This document shows positions 21,206 through 31,527 of a stretch of 64,000 nucleotides of DNA, piece after piece. The stretch lies in NCBI GenBank assembly GCA_029216955.1, contig JANAVB010044017.1, positions 6,864,502-6,928,501 of the forward strand, given 5' to 3'. A model generated the notes under the pieces. It searched no databases and had not been told where the DNA came from. It was given only the letters and a program-made list of their open reading frames with translations. A program made the translations under genes and the position numbers. This stretch comes from Iris pallida. Taxonomy: Eukaryota; Streptophyta; Magnoliopsida; Asparagales; Iridaceae. The first letter of the stretch is position 1. Each line of letters starts with the position of its first letter.

Positions 21206-21217
21206 GCTCTGATACCA
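21206..21217 (-). promoter_or_regulatory. Copia-1 primer-binding site (tRNA-iMet)
   Basis: TGGTATCAGAGC on the minus strand is complementary to the 3' end of plant initiator tRNA-Met. It begins three bases after the LTR. Confidence 0.93.
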
Positions 21218-21220
21218 ATT

Positions 21221-21698
21221 TGTTGTGGCACAGCAAAAATAAACCCAAGAAACTCAGAAAAAATTTACAACCACAAAGACAATGATTTACGTGGTTTGGC
21301 CAAGATGCCTACTTCCACAAACGAGGGTGATTTAATTCCACTATGAAGAAGAACAGGAATTACAATGGCTCTCAACACTTCTCTCATTGCACTCAAGAAC
21401 TCTCTATCACAAAGATAAAACAAATATCTCTCAACTTTTTTTGTGTGCTGAACTTATTCAACAACTTTAGCTCTCTTGTGTTGAACTTATTCAACAACTT
21501 GAGCACAATGAGATATCTCAAGGAGAACCTATAGACCCCTTTATATAGCATATAAATCCAATCCTATGTAGGCTAAAAAATATAATCCTAATCCTATGTA
21601 GGATTACCACATATATGGTCAAATCCAATCTTGTATAGGATTACCATATATATGGTCAAAAAAGGTCATGGGCCTATTTTTGGACAATTTCCTTCACA
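21221..21698 (-). repeat. Copia-1 5' LTR
   Basis: 478 bp starting TGTGAAGGAAATTG and ending CCACAACA on the minus strand, with a TATATAAAGG promoter motif (about 21539-21548). No partner LTR is in the window. Confidence 0.85.
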
Positions 21699-24285
21699 GA
21701 GTCATATCTGAACTTGATAGTGTTATATAAATCATTTTTCTCCAAGATTTTGATTTGTTTAGAAAGCAATTCAGCACACACAATGAATATATAGGAAGAG
21801 AAAAAAGGCAACCATGTCTGATACCTCTGTTTGGATTGAAAGTGTGAGAAGGGGATTCGTTTAGTAGAATAGAAAAAGATATCATGGTAATACGCTGCAT
21901 AATTAGATCATGAGTTTTACCAATCATCCCAAATCCGTGTAGGACTTGGCTAATAGCAGCCCAACTAAATCTATTGTAAGCTTTTGCCATATAAATTTTG
22001 ATGGCAAATGCGCTATTGATAGTACTGAAAGTATGATTGAGTGGAAGAGTTCTTGAGTAATGACTATATTTTCACAAATCTGATGATCGGAGATGAAGGC
22101 CTTCTTTGAAGGGTGGATGAGTTTGTGAAGCAGTGGTCGAATCCTATTTGCTAGGATCTTTGTGATAGTTTTGTAGACTACATTACAAAGTGAGATCGGC
22201 TTGAAATATGAGGGGTGGATAGCATTCGACACTTTAGGAATCAGAGCAATGAAGGTGTGATTGATGGAGTGTGACATAGTACCCAAATTAAAGAAAGCTT
22301 GGATAAGATTACTAACTTCTCTCCCAATAATATCCCAGTTGCTCTAAAAGAAAATTGTAGGATACTCGTCTGGTCTTGAGGATTTACAAGGCCTCATAGA
22401 ATGGGTAGTGTTCTTGATCCCTTCCATGGTTGGGATAACAGCTATCATACTATTTTCAGACTGTTCAGTCTTCAAAATTTTATTCAAAACATCATCAGGA
22501 ACCATCTATCTTCCAAACCTTTCTTAAAATCTGGTTCATGAAGCCTTGTAGCCTCAAAATGATTAGGGTAACATCTTCTCTTCGCATTGATATTGGATTT
22601 AAGAAGTATTGGATTGTGACAATGTTAATTGGAGGTAAATGTAAAACCCTAGCTTTCGGATATAAGGATCACTCGGAAGTGTCCACCAAAGCTCTATCTA
22701 GCCTCTCAGCTATATGAAATGGAGGAGAACGTCGATTATTTCATGTGAATGCATGACCATTATACCCCAAATCCATAGCTGCAGAGCGCTGAACCATTTG
22801 ATGAATGGTTTATGGTGTTATCGATAAAAACATTACCTGCCTTGTTTATCCTCTGCTTTAAGAATAGAGTTACAATCTCTAATGCAAACCCACGTTTCCG
22901 ATATAGTAGAAGTCTTTGTGACGATAGCTTCCCAAAATATTTTTCTATCATTGACAACTGGTGAACCGTAGACACAGAGCAAGGGCCAAGCTGAAATAGA
23001 GTGATTCTGGTGGATATAAAGATGAATACAATTAGGAGAAATAGAAATGACATCCAGCATGGTAATGCCATAAAACGAGTAGACGACCCGCTCGACCAAC
23101 AGAGGAGTAAGCCACACAATTGTCAAACCCCCACAACCATGATAGAATCATTTTTTTTGCGGCTGTTCAAGGCTAGCTGCAGCCTGAGATTCAATATTGT
23201 TAACCAACATCGTCTTATGTGGTCTTATAATAGAAACTTCCTAATCAGAGAAACTGCCTGAGGGTGGTGGATGTTTGACATTTATATCAGAAGGATTGCT
23301 AGAAGATTCGTCAGAAACATCTCAAAAAACCATTCTCCATATTTTTGATGAGATATGTGTGAAAGATGAATATCAAAGGTGGATTTATTAGTTAGGAGTT
23401 AATACAGTTAAGTGAGAGGTGAAGGTATTGGGGACTGAGGGCCTACAGTTGGCTTAACAATTATGAGTTTAGTATGAGCCAGGGAGATAAATATAGACTT
23501 AGTAGATATTGAAGCTTCCTTCTGAGAGGAGCTAGGTATGGGTTTCCTATCATTTTCAGTTTAGAAAGAGATATGCTTGAAATCAGTATTATGAATAGGC
23601 TCAAGGTTCATTTAAATAGTAGGGTGGTTCAAAAGAGAGTTTAAAGGGTCTAGAAGGAGAATGGTTTGAATAGATAGAAGGTGCAGAAGGGAGCGTAGTA
23701 TTAACATTCACATGTGATGAGGTAGGATAATGAGTTGGTAGTAGGGGCTTTAGTTGGAAGAAGCAGAGGTACCAATGATTGGGTTCTGTTCATTGTGTAG
23801 TAGTGATGGAATATGAACAGGTAGTTTTACAATAATTTTTGACACATGATAGTTTAGGATTTGGTGGTGGAAAAGATGGAGTCGTGGGTGGAACTGTTTC
23901 AGAGGAAAGCTTGTGTCGGATAATTGTCGAAGTTTTGTCGTGGTTGGTCGTTGACGGTTGTGAACTGCTGGATATAGCCGAATCTAAGATTACAGAGTAA
24001 CCTGTCATAACTCCAACATTAAAGTGAGCATCCTTGACTGGAAATCTGGGATCAATAACCATCTCCTTCGAGCTATGGGAGGAAACTTCCTTATCCCTAA
24101 TGTGATTATTAGAGAGGTCTCCAACGCATTGGAACCTCTGTTCTGCCATTGCAGGTGTTGTAGTACCTTGATGATATCTACGTTCCCATTCTTAGTAGAA
24201 TTCCCATATTTAGCAGCATGGTTAGCACAGACAGAAGAGTTAAGTCTTTTATTAAGAAGAGATATAATATGTTCCCTTTTGGGTA
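21699..24285 (-). mobile_element. LINE-C, 5' part (RT, endonuclease, ORF1 relic)
   Basis: RT fingers lie at 21924-22286 (FIALIPKVSNAIHPSYFKPISLCNV, then HQICENIVITQELFHSI). RT palm start lies at 21694-21990 (FNPNRGIRHGCLFSLPIY). An endonuclease fragment lies at 22833-23126 (SAWPLLCVYGSPVVNDRKIFWEAI, then CIRDCNSILKAEDKQGR). From 23130 to about 24285 the sequence looks like degraded ORF1 linker rich in Ser/Pro/Thr. The 5' limit is estimated from where gypsy-type sequence begins. It continues at 16880-17354 across copia-1. Confidence 0.78.
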
Positions 24286-24689
24286 GATCCAGTTATCATC
24301 GAAATCGAGTCATTACTCAACTTTACACTCCGCATAGGTCCGACATCTATTCCCAAATCAACTATCCCGTATGGCGATCTTTCCGATCCCAGCTCTGGCG
24401 TTTGCTTACTCGAGTTGGCACAACAACTGAACCAACATGCCCTATCGTTCGCTCAAGTTTGACATACATTCGGCCTAATCGTACCTTGGCAATCATATCG
24501 ATTACACCCGCAACATTCGGCTAACATATACGTTCGTCTACTTCGAAACTCGATTCAATACGGCCAACTTACAAGTTCGCCTACTCAACTCGACTCGTTA
24601 TTATCGCATCCACGATTTTCCAATCTCGCTCATTGCAACCCGTGCAACAATTTACTCTCGATACTTATGGTCACAATTTCGTTCGATAT

Positions 24690-25045
24690 ATTGCTATCCA
24701 TACACATAGCCATACCACACGTATCCTACCATGTCGACTCGTTGCACTGATGCAACGAACGATTCACGACTTGCTGCACTCCGTGCATCCAACAACACAT
24801 AATCATTAGTACAACCACATAACACGCATCGTCTCACATATCGACCCGTTGTACTTCGTGCAACCAACAACACGTATCTCTTCGCACTTCGTGCGACCAA
24901 CAACACATAACTCCTCGCAATTCGTGCGATCAATAATACGTATGTCAATGCACTTCATGCAACCAACATCACCATATTCATTGCACTTCGTACGACCAAC
25001 ATTATCGTATTCGTTGCACTTCGTGCAACCAACGTTCTCCGATGG
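24690..25045 (-). repeat. 33-bp minisatellite encoding an 11-residue Cys repeat
   Basis: On the minus strand the frame 24806-25048 reads six 11-residue repeats of the type NVGCTKCNEYD / NVGRTKCNEYG. The array decays toward lower coordinates, where another frame repeats YVLLVARSAKR. The DNA unit centres on GCACTTCGTGC, itself a near-palindrome. Confidence 0.8.
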
Positions 25046-25246
25046 CACCCGAAGATAGGGCGATAGTCACGACATACTTGTGACAGACGTACTCACTTAA
25101 TATAGACTTATTGTATGGAACATCCAATGTAGTGTCGAGCAGATCCATGAGCCATACGGTTGCGAAAATAACTTAGAGTCAACTGAATTCGATAGCGAAG
25201 CAACTGAGGGTCAAATAGATTCATGTACGGTCCAGAGGATGGAACC

Positions 25247-25258
25247 GCTCTGATACCA
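25247..25258 (-). promoter_or_regulatory. Gypsy-1 primer-binding site (tRNA-iMet)
   Basis: TGGTATCAGAGC on the minus strand lies three bases inside the LTR end. Confidence 0.88.
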
Positions 25259-25261
25259 ACT

Positions 25262-27411
25262 TGTCATGCCCCGATCCGAGAAATCGCTCATCCTCGCTAG
25301 ATTTTACCCGAATTATCGTCCTCGCTGGGGCGTGATGCCGCACGAGCCTGGAGTTGCGCTCGTGCAAGGCAAGATAACGGTTCACATAGTAATTATCTCA
25401 AATTCGTAACATAAGTAGCGGAAGGAAACAAAGAATACAATAAGAATCTCTTTTATTCATAATGAAATGAAGGTTACAAGGCTCTGAATAGCCCAACATA
25501 TATGCCAATTGGCTACAACGCTCATGATCTCTCTAGCTCACAAAGGATTATATTGTTCCATACATTATGCCTCTTTATAGCCACCAAGTAGTCTTCGGCC
25601 GAACATCTCCATGTCGCAAGTCCGAACGCCTATGCGGTAGCTCCTCTTGAACACCAAGGACTCCATGCCTCGGCACGTCCAAGCCAAGCTCCGCCCCGAG
25701 CCGAACATACCTGAACCTGCACATAAACTAGTGGAGGATTAGTGCTTTCGTCCTCGCTTCGCACTGATCAAGACCCGCTCGCACCCAAACCAAACACTAA
25801 GTATCTTTAGTGAAACATGCATCTTAATTTGGTGATCTTTCTATTTAGCCTTAGGATCAATTTTATGGCAATCATTCAACATATCGACTTGACATAAAGG
25901 TGTTCCATATCCTGTCCCTGCAGTAGATACAGTTAGACATAATATGAATATAAACATAGTGATTGTGCATAGCTCCGTCCCTTTTTGCCTAGCCTGCAAT
26001 GGTTAGAACTTAACATAGAAATCATATTATTCATGCATTCAACCGACCATACTTAACATATGCATAGGGGTGGCAAGCCCTGCACTTGCACCCAATTCTC
26101 ATCTCAGCCCACCGGCCCTATCTATATGAAGGTTACGGTGTTTCGTACCGTAATGGACTTGGCATCTCTTATGTGTAAGCCTACGATCACTTCGATACGG
26201 GTTGCTAGCCCAGTATCCGAAAGATCCCAAACTTACGGATATCATAGCTTATCACAGCACTGGACGGTCGCAATCCGTCTGAATGATGTGCACCATAAAT
26301 ACCACACATAATTCCCTCCTAGGATGAACGGACCCGGTGCCCCGGTCGTAACCGTCCGAGGGAAGCCGCACCCGTGCACGGGCCATCCGAGTCCATTGAC
26401 CATGCAATACGTACCATAGCATACAAGTCATATCGTTCCAACCAATCTCGCGTTCCATAAACATAATCTCGCTCCGTAAACATATTCGCATCTCATAAAC
26501 ATAATCCATCATCCATATCTCAAGCTCTATCGGCGTTATGCCCCAACACATCCATATTGATGTACGACGCCCAACGGCTTAGTCATCTCGTACTCATATT
26601 CAACGCGTACCATTCGTAAGTCATTCTCATAGCCTAGTTCCGTAGTTACTTAGTTATTCCTTAGCTTCCGTGCACGAGGGCACGCTCAGCACCGTAATCA
26701 ATGTTCTACGCCTAGTGTTCAATATTTTCGGAGGCGTGTACGTGATGCACATCTCGATATTTGTCTTTCAATATTCTACCATCATCGTCCTACCGCGACT
26801 CGTACACTTGATGCACGTCGCTTCAATTGTTCGATTGTTCAATGTTCTATCTTAGTGTTCGACACATACTTGGACCTTTCGTCGCCGAGCCACGCTCGCT
26901 AACTGGATAACATCTTATGCATACAATGATATAGTTTATTAGACGTGAAGGAATAGGGAGAGAGAGTCAAGAACCCGCCCACCTTAAGTTGATACGCCTT
27001 GCCGTTCCGTCGAGTTGAAGCGGCTCCCTTCCATAACTTGGTCGCATGGCTAACTCTCAGACTTAGCCATTCCTTTTAACTACTCATTTGATTTGGCCTA
27101 TCGTGCCCATGCCACAATCTGTTACAAGGCCACGATTTGGTTTCGCGGACACTTTACTGCATAAGGCAAAATGCTGACCTCTTATCGTCCAGCGTAAAAT
27201 CATAGCCTGTACACTAGATCAACTAAAGTCAGCACTTGCTCAAGCGGGACTTATCATTTGCATCAATTCGATTCACAGATTCCAACCGACTCAAAGCTTA
27301 CCTTTGGCCAACGTAACTCTTGTATCGATTCGCATCGATACTTCATCGGGTCAACGCAACTCTCTGAGTCAACGACTCATCGTAATGCACCGTGCGGAGC
27401 GGGGCATTACA
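25262..27411 (-). repeat. Gypsy-1 LTR, 2.15 kb
   Basis: On the minus strand it runs from TGTAATGCCCCGCTCC to GGATCGGGGCATGACA. The TG...CA ends and short inverted termini are followed by a primer-binding site. AATAAAAG near 25450 (minus) could be the poly(A) signal. The partner LTR is absent. Superfamily is judged from the TGTAATGCCCC-type ends only. Confidence 0.72.
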
Positions 27412-27719
27412 GGAACCGCCGTCGCCATGACCGAGCTCCACCGCCAACTTCCATCTCTCTCTATCTCCTCCCTCTGCCGCCGGGAGCCCCCGACCCGACT
27501 TGGCCGAGCTTTCCGACGGCCTCCGTCTCCTTCGCCCCTTTTCTTCGGCCAGCAGCGCCGCCTCGACCTGGCTCCTGTTGCTGACCACCCTCCCCCGCTG
27601 GTGGTCCGACCCGACCCGACCCGACCTGGTCGAGTCCCCCTTTGGTGAGCTCCGCCACCCTCCTATTTTCCCTCCTCGGGCTGTGAGCTCCTCAGGGAGC
27701 GAGCCCCTCGATCGGCGTA

Positions 27720-28260
27720 CCTCGGGATGCGTGCTGTCTCGAATAGCTCACTACCTCGTGCAGCGTGTCGCCTCGGGCAGTGCATCCTCAGTTGGTGTGC
27801 CCCTTGTTCCTTGTGCCGTCTAGGGACGAGTGCACCTCGGTCTACGTACTGCCTTGGGCAGCGAAACACCTCGAGCCCCATGCTGCCTCGGGTACCGTGC
27901 CCTATTGGTGTGCATGTTACCTCATTTCTCGTATCTCGGCCTTTGTGCCTTTTGATTTTTATGCCACATCAGTTTGCGTACCTGTATCGATTTGCGTGCC
28001 GCCTCGGTTGTGTGCCGTATTGGACTCTGTATCGCATCGATTTACGTGCACACATCAATTTGTGTGCCTCATCGATTTACGTGCTCTTTGGACCTTGGGT
28101 CATCTCGATTTACGTGCATGTATCGATTTACGTGCACATTTATGTTTTTCGTTTGCCTCGATATTCGTGTTCCCTCGATTCTCGTGTACGTCTCGATATA
28201 CGTATATATCTCGATTTGTGTGCCCGTATTAATCCGCGTGTCTCGGTTTCCATGCCAGAT
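27720..28260 (+). repeat. Degenerate TCGATTTACGTGC minisatellite
   Basis: Short units of about 18-25 bases with the core TCGATTTACGTGC recur many times, clearest at 27960-28220, with drift toward CCTCGGGCAGTGC-like units upstream. It is non-coding despite open frames in all phases. Confidence 0.75.
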
Positions 28261-28794
28261 CCCTGTACTACTTACGGGACACACACGGTATAGCCTCCTG
28301 CCATCCCCGTGATTTCTTCTATTTTTTTATTAATTGATGCTAATGATTGTTCATTGTGTGTTCTAAGGACCTCGATGAACGTGCTAGCTTGGATCCAGAT
28401 TGTCGAAGACTTGCTTACCTAGCCAAGCCCTCTAAGCAAGTATCCCTTGCTCATCGACGGCTCTTGCCCTCTCTCCTGGATTCTATTGTATTTAATTAAT
28501 TGTAAATGTGTAACCATGATTAGTGTAGCTTAGCAGTAGAACTGCCATGATAACCTAGAATAGCTTGGTTCGATACCGGGATAGACCGTATCGGACACTC
28601 GGATGGGTCATCCACACCTCCGAGGACACGAGCACGACTCACATATATGGATTGTCCCTATATGCTCCGTGTCCGACTCGCGGTCGGGTAACGGCTTGGC
28701 GAACTATTCTTATGGCTATGATTGCGCTTGGGTTAGAATTATGAACGTGTGCTGTGATGCACCCTGCAAGGTGATTATTTTATTATATTATGCA

Positions 28795-28985
28795 TGTTGG
28801 CTTGGCGCCCAGTATGCATCGTAGTGCTGCTGGAGGCCGAGACTTAGTGGTCTCGGTTTCGATTAGTTTCCAGTACTCATCGTAGTACTGCTGGAGGCCG
28901 AGACTTAGTGTTCTCGGCTATCGATTTATTCCCAGTACGTATCATAGTGCTGCTGGTAGCTGAGACTTAGTGTTCTCAGCCTGCG
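28795..28985 (+). repeat. ~65-bp tandem repeat, three copies
   Basis: Three copies of a unit containing GTGCTGCTGGAGGCCGAGAC and TTAGTGTTCTCGGC follow one another. Each has a GAGGCCGAGA...TCTCGGCT inverted repeat that could fold. Confidence 0.8.
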
Positions 28986-30247
28986 ATTCTGTGATTTTGT
29001 GGCGGGTTGCGCCGAGTGGTTTTAGCCCCAATTCGTAGGGTGCTTCCGTCCAGATTACAAAGGAGACTCTGCCAGATTTTTCCAGAATTCCCAGTTGGGA
29101 ATTTGGTTCGAAGGATTAGGCAGAACCATTCCTTTGGTTTGCTGGACTGGATTCATGTATGTTTATCTTGGTATAGTATACCTGATCCTATTGCCTGCTA
29201 GGTAGACTCCATACTAGATTAGTCGCCTAGCTACTGACTTGTTTTGTCCATCGGATAGTGTAAGGAGAGCGGTTCCACTCGGGAGACGGTCTGCAACCCT
29301 GGTCCTTGTTTGGTTTACGGGTTGTGGATTTGCTCCAGAGCGGTCCATGTAATCCTTGCCGCTTCCGACGACATTTATTACCGGACTCTTGTCCCCTGAC
29401 CCTTCATCCTAGGAGTTGTCCTAGTCTAGCCAGATAGGGCTGACAGTTGTCCTATGTATTGGGATTGTGACCTTGGATATGTATGTGGATTGAGTATTAT
29501 ATGGAGTATGATCTCGGAATGTTCAGTTGGTAGACTCACGTGGACTCTTGGATAGTATTGCTATTCCTTTTGAGGATGTTCTAATTCGACCGGGCATGAC
29601 TATAAATTCTTGGATTTTGATGATCACGAATATTTTATGGAACGAGAAGAATATCGAGGGTATTATTATATAATTTTTACTCGACTTTCCAAGCGCCTAA
29701 AACCTGGTACCTTTGTAAATTCCGGTAGTTGGGGAACCTGGTTTGATTGCTATGTTTTGGTAGTTGAGGGGCTCGTCTTCTAGTGGCTTATGATCATTGA
29801 CTTGGAGGATTCTTGTGAGCCAGAGGGCCTAGCATTGCTTATAGTGATTAGCTTGGTATTTGGTTATTGACCTTCCTGACATGATATTGATTCCATCGTA
29901 GAGGGGTGACTCTTGATAGATTAATCTGGTGGATAGACCGACTGGATGATTGGAGCTCTAGGCTCTCATATACACTTGAGATGTTATTATAGTAGAGGTC
30001 ATGATCTTGTAACAGATTTGATATCCATGGCACGATGTGGGTAGATGACCCCCTGTGACTGATATAATTATTCCTGTTCTGACACTACTTATATCCGTTC
30101 CCTGATTCCAGTTTACCCTTTGAGGTACTGGCCCTGACCTTGCACTTGAGCTCCTTTTGTACTGGCACTTTGAGGTTCTACCTGATTTTATGGTACTGTA
30201 GTGCCATCCTGATATCCCAGTCATATTACACGATAACCTGGACATGT

Positions 30248-30390
30248 ATTAATTCTTGATAGTGGCCCGTCGAGGCGCACTCCTGACTAGCACTCTGGAC
30301 ATGACGAGTAAACCTTACATATATATCTTAATTCCTGACAGTGGCCCATTGAGGCGTACTCCTGACTAGTACTCTCGATATGACATGTTT
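30248..30390 (+). repeat. ~80-bp tandem repeat, two copies
   Basis: Two copies of a unit with GTGGCCCRTYGAGGCGYACT and CCTGACTAG inside gypsy-2. Confidence 0.75.
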
Positions 30391-31527
30391 ACTCTTGATC
30401 GCTGTTGCGATAGCCCGTCCTGACTTGCTAGGTATAACCTTGTCTTGACACCGTGGTTGACTTTCCTGATTGTGCTTGTACAAACTATGTGTCTCGTCTT
30501 GCATCATGTCTAGGACATGGATTCCTGGTTACCACGGTCAGGAATCTGTAATGAATCTGACTAGTCTAACAACTAGATTGATCAAGAAGCTCATATAGAT
30601 AGAGGTATTTCGGCTACAGGCAATCCCGTTATCTGGGCGCTTATGTGGACTTGTAGCCTGCCTTCGAGTAGGGTATATTTCCAGCCCACTGTCATATGGG
30701 GCACCCCTCCAGCTAGCTATTAGGGTACATTTGTCTCCCGGGCGATGTACCCACTATATATATTCCTCTTGGAAAACCTGGATAGTCTGTAGGGCTTGTG
30801 GCCGTATGAATACCCCAATTGCATCTTGTTAGTAATTAGGTCTGTGATAACCCTAGTTAGTTAATGATAGCAAGCCGTAGGCATTGAGTGGCCGCTTATT
30901 CTTCTAAGTTGTTTGGCTTGTTGCTTGCAAAACCGGCTGATATTGATGTCCAGCTAGCGATGCATGTATTATTGGATGCTAGGGAGATTGTGATTGTATT
31001 AGCTACATTAGTTGTGGTTTGCTACCGTGCGTTGGTACCACACGATCCTACCCTTATTTATTGTTCTTATATACTGTTCCTGTCTTATTTTATCCGGCTG
31101 GCTTTTCTTCGCCCGTCCTTGAGCCTTCCTTTCTGGTACTTGCTACGGTTGTCCTGACCAACCCTGGATTTTTCCCAGATTGCCTCAGACCGACCCTGTA
31201 GATCTTCCAGACTTGACATGGGGGATGTGCTTCAGTTCCAGACCATGCTAGGGACTGTTGGGAGGTATACTTGTCTACATTATTATTCTGTACTGTGGAT
31301 TCTGATTATCATATGTTTATTCCCTGCTTTCCATATGATTATCTCTCTTGATATTATTTTATTATGATTTGCCTGTGGACATGAGATCAGATTTAGGCCA
31401 TAGATTGATTGCATGCAAGGATACCCAGCAAGACCTGACAGCCGTCATCGCCGTATAGCGTATTCGTACCTTATACGGTGTAGCTGGACGACGTCCGTCC
31501 CCGTATTCCGATATAGGGGCGTGACAA

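Larger units (their letters stand above)
17345..21698 (-). mobile_element. Copia-1: Ty1/copia element lacking its 3' LTR
   Basis: Reading right to left: a 5' LTR (21221-21698), a primer-binding site complementary to initiator tRNA-Met, gag (20446-21141), a CCHC knuckle and protease (20105-20449), integrase (19002-20018), reverse transcriptase (17730-18884) and part of RNase H (17345-17717). The PR-IN-RT-RH order defines Ty1/copia. The element stops inside RNase H at about 17355, where LINE-C sequence resumes. The 3' LTR is therefore missing and no target duplication can be checked. A few stops and frameshifts interrupt an otherwise well-preserved polyprotein. Confidence 0.92.
24285..25261 (-). 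mobile_element. Gypsy-1 leader region, truncated
   Basis: The sequence inside the primer-binding site of the minus-strand gypsy-type element. It contains a degenerate 33-bp minisatellite (24690-25045) and no recognisable gag or pol. LINE-C cuts it at the left. Confidence 0.55.
27412..31527 (+). repeat. Gypsy-2 LTR fragment, 3' 4.1 kb
   Basis: The sequence ends GGGGCGTGACA at 31527, an LTR-type terminus. A GC-rich leader-like segment (27412-27700) is followed by several minisatellites and unique sequence without coding capacity. The 5' end is cut by gypsy-1. The right neighbour is not an element interior but LTR-1 of the large array, so this is a solo or recombined LTR piece. Confidence 0.5.

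Noticed and set aside
24690..28260. CRISPR-like spaced repeats
   Set aside because: Units are degenerate and contiguous without unique equal-length spacers, and the DNA is plant nuclear; these are minisatellites.
27258..28312. Several overlapping plus-strand frames of 107-188 codons
   Set aside because: All phases are open across a minisatellite region of gypsy-2; repeated Tyr/Arg/Leu patterns reflect the DNA repeat.
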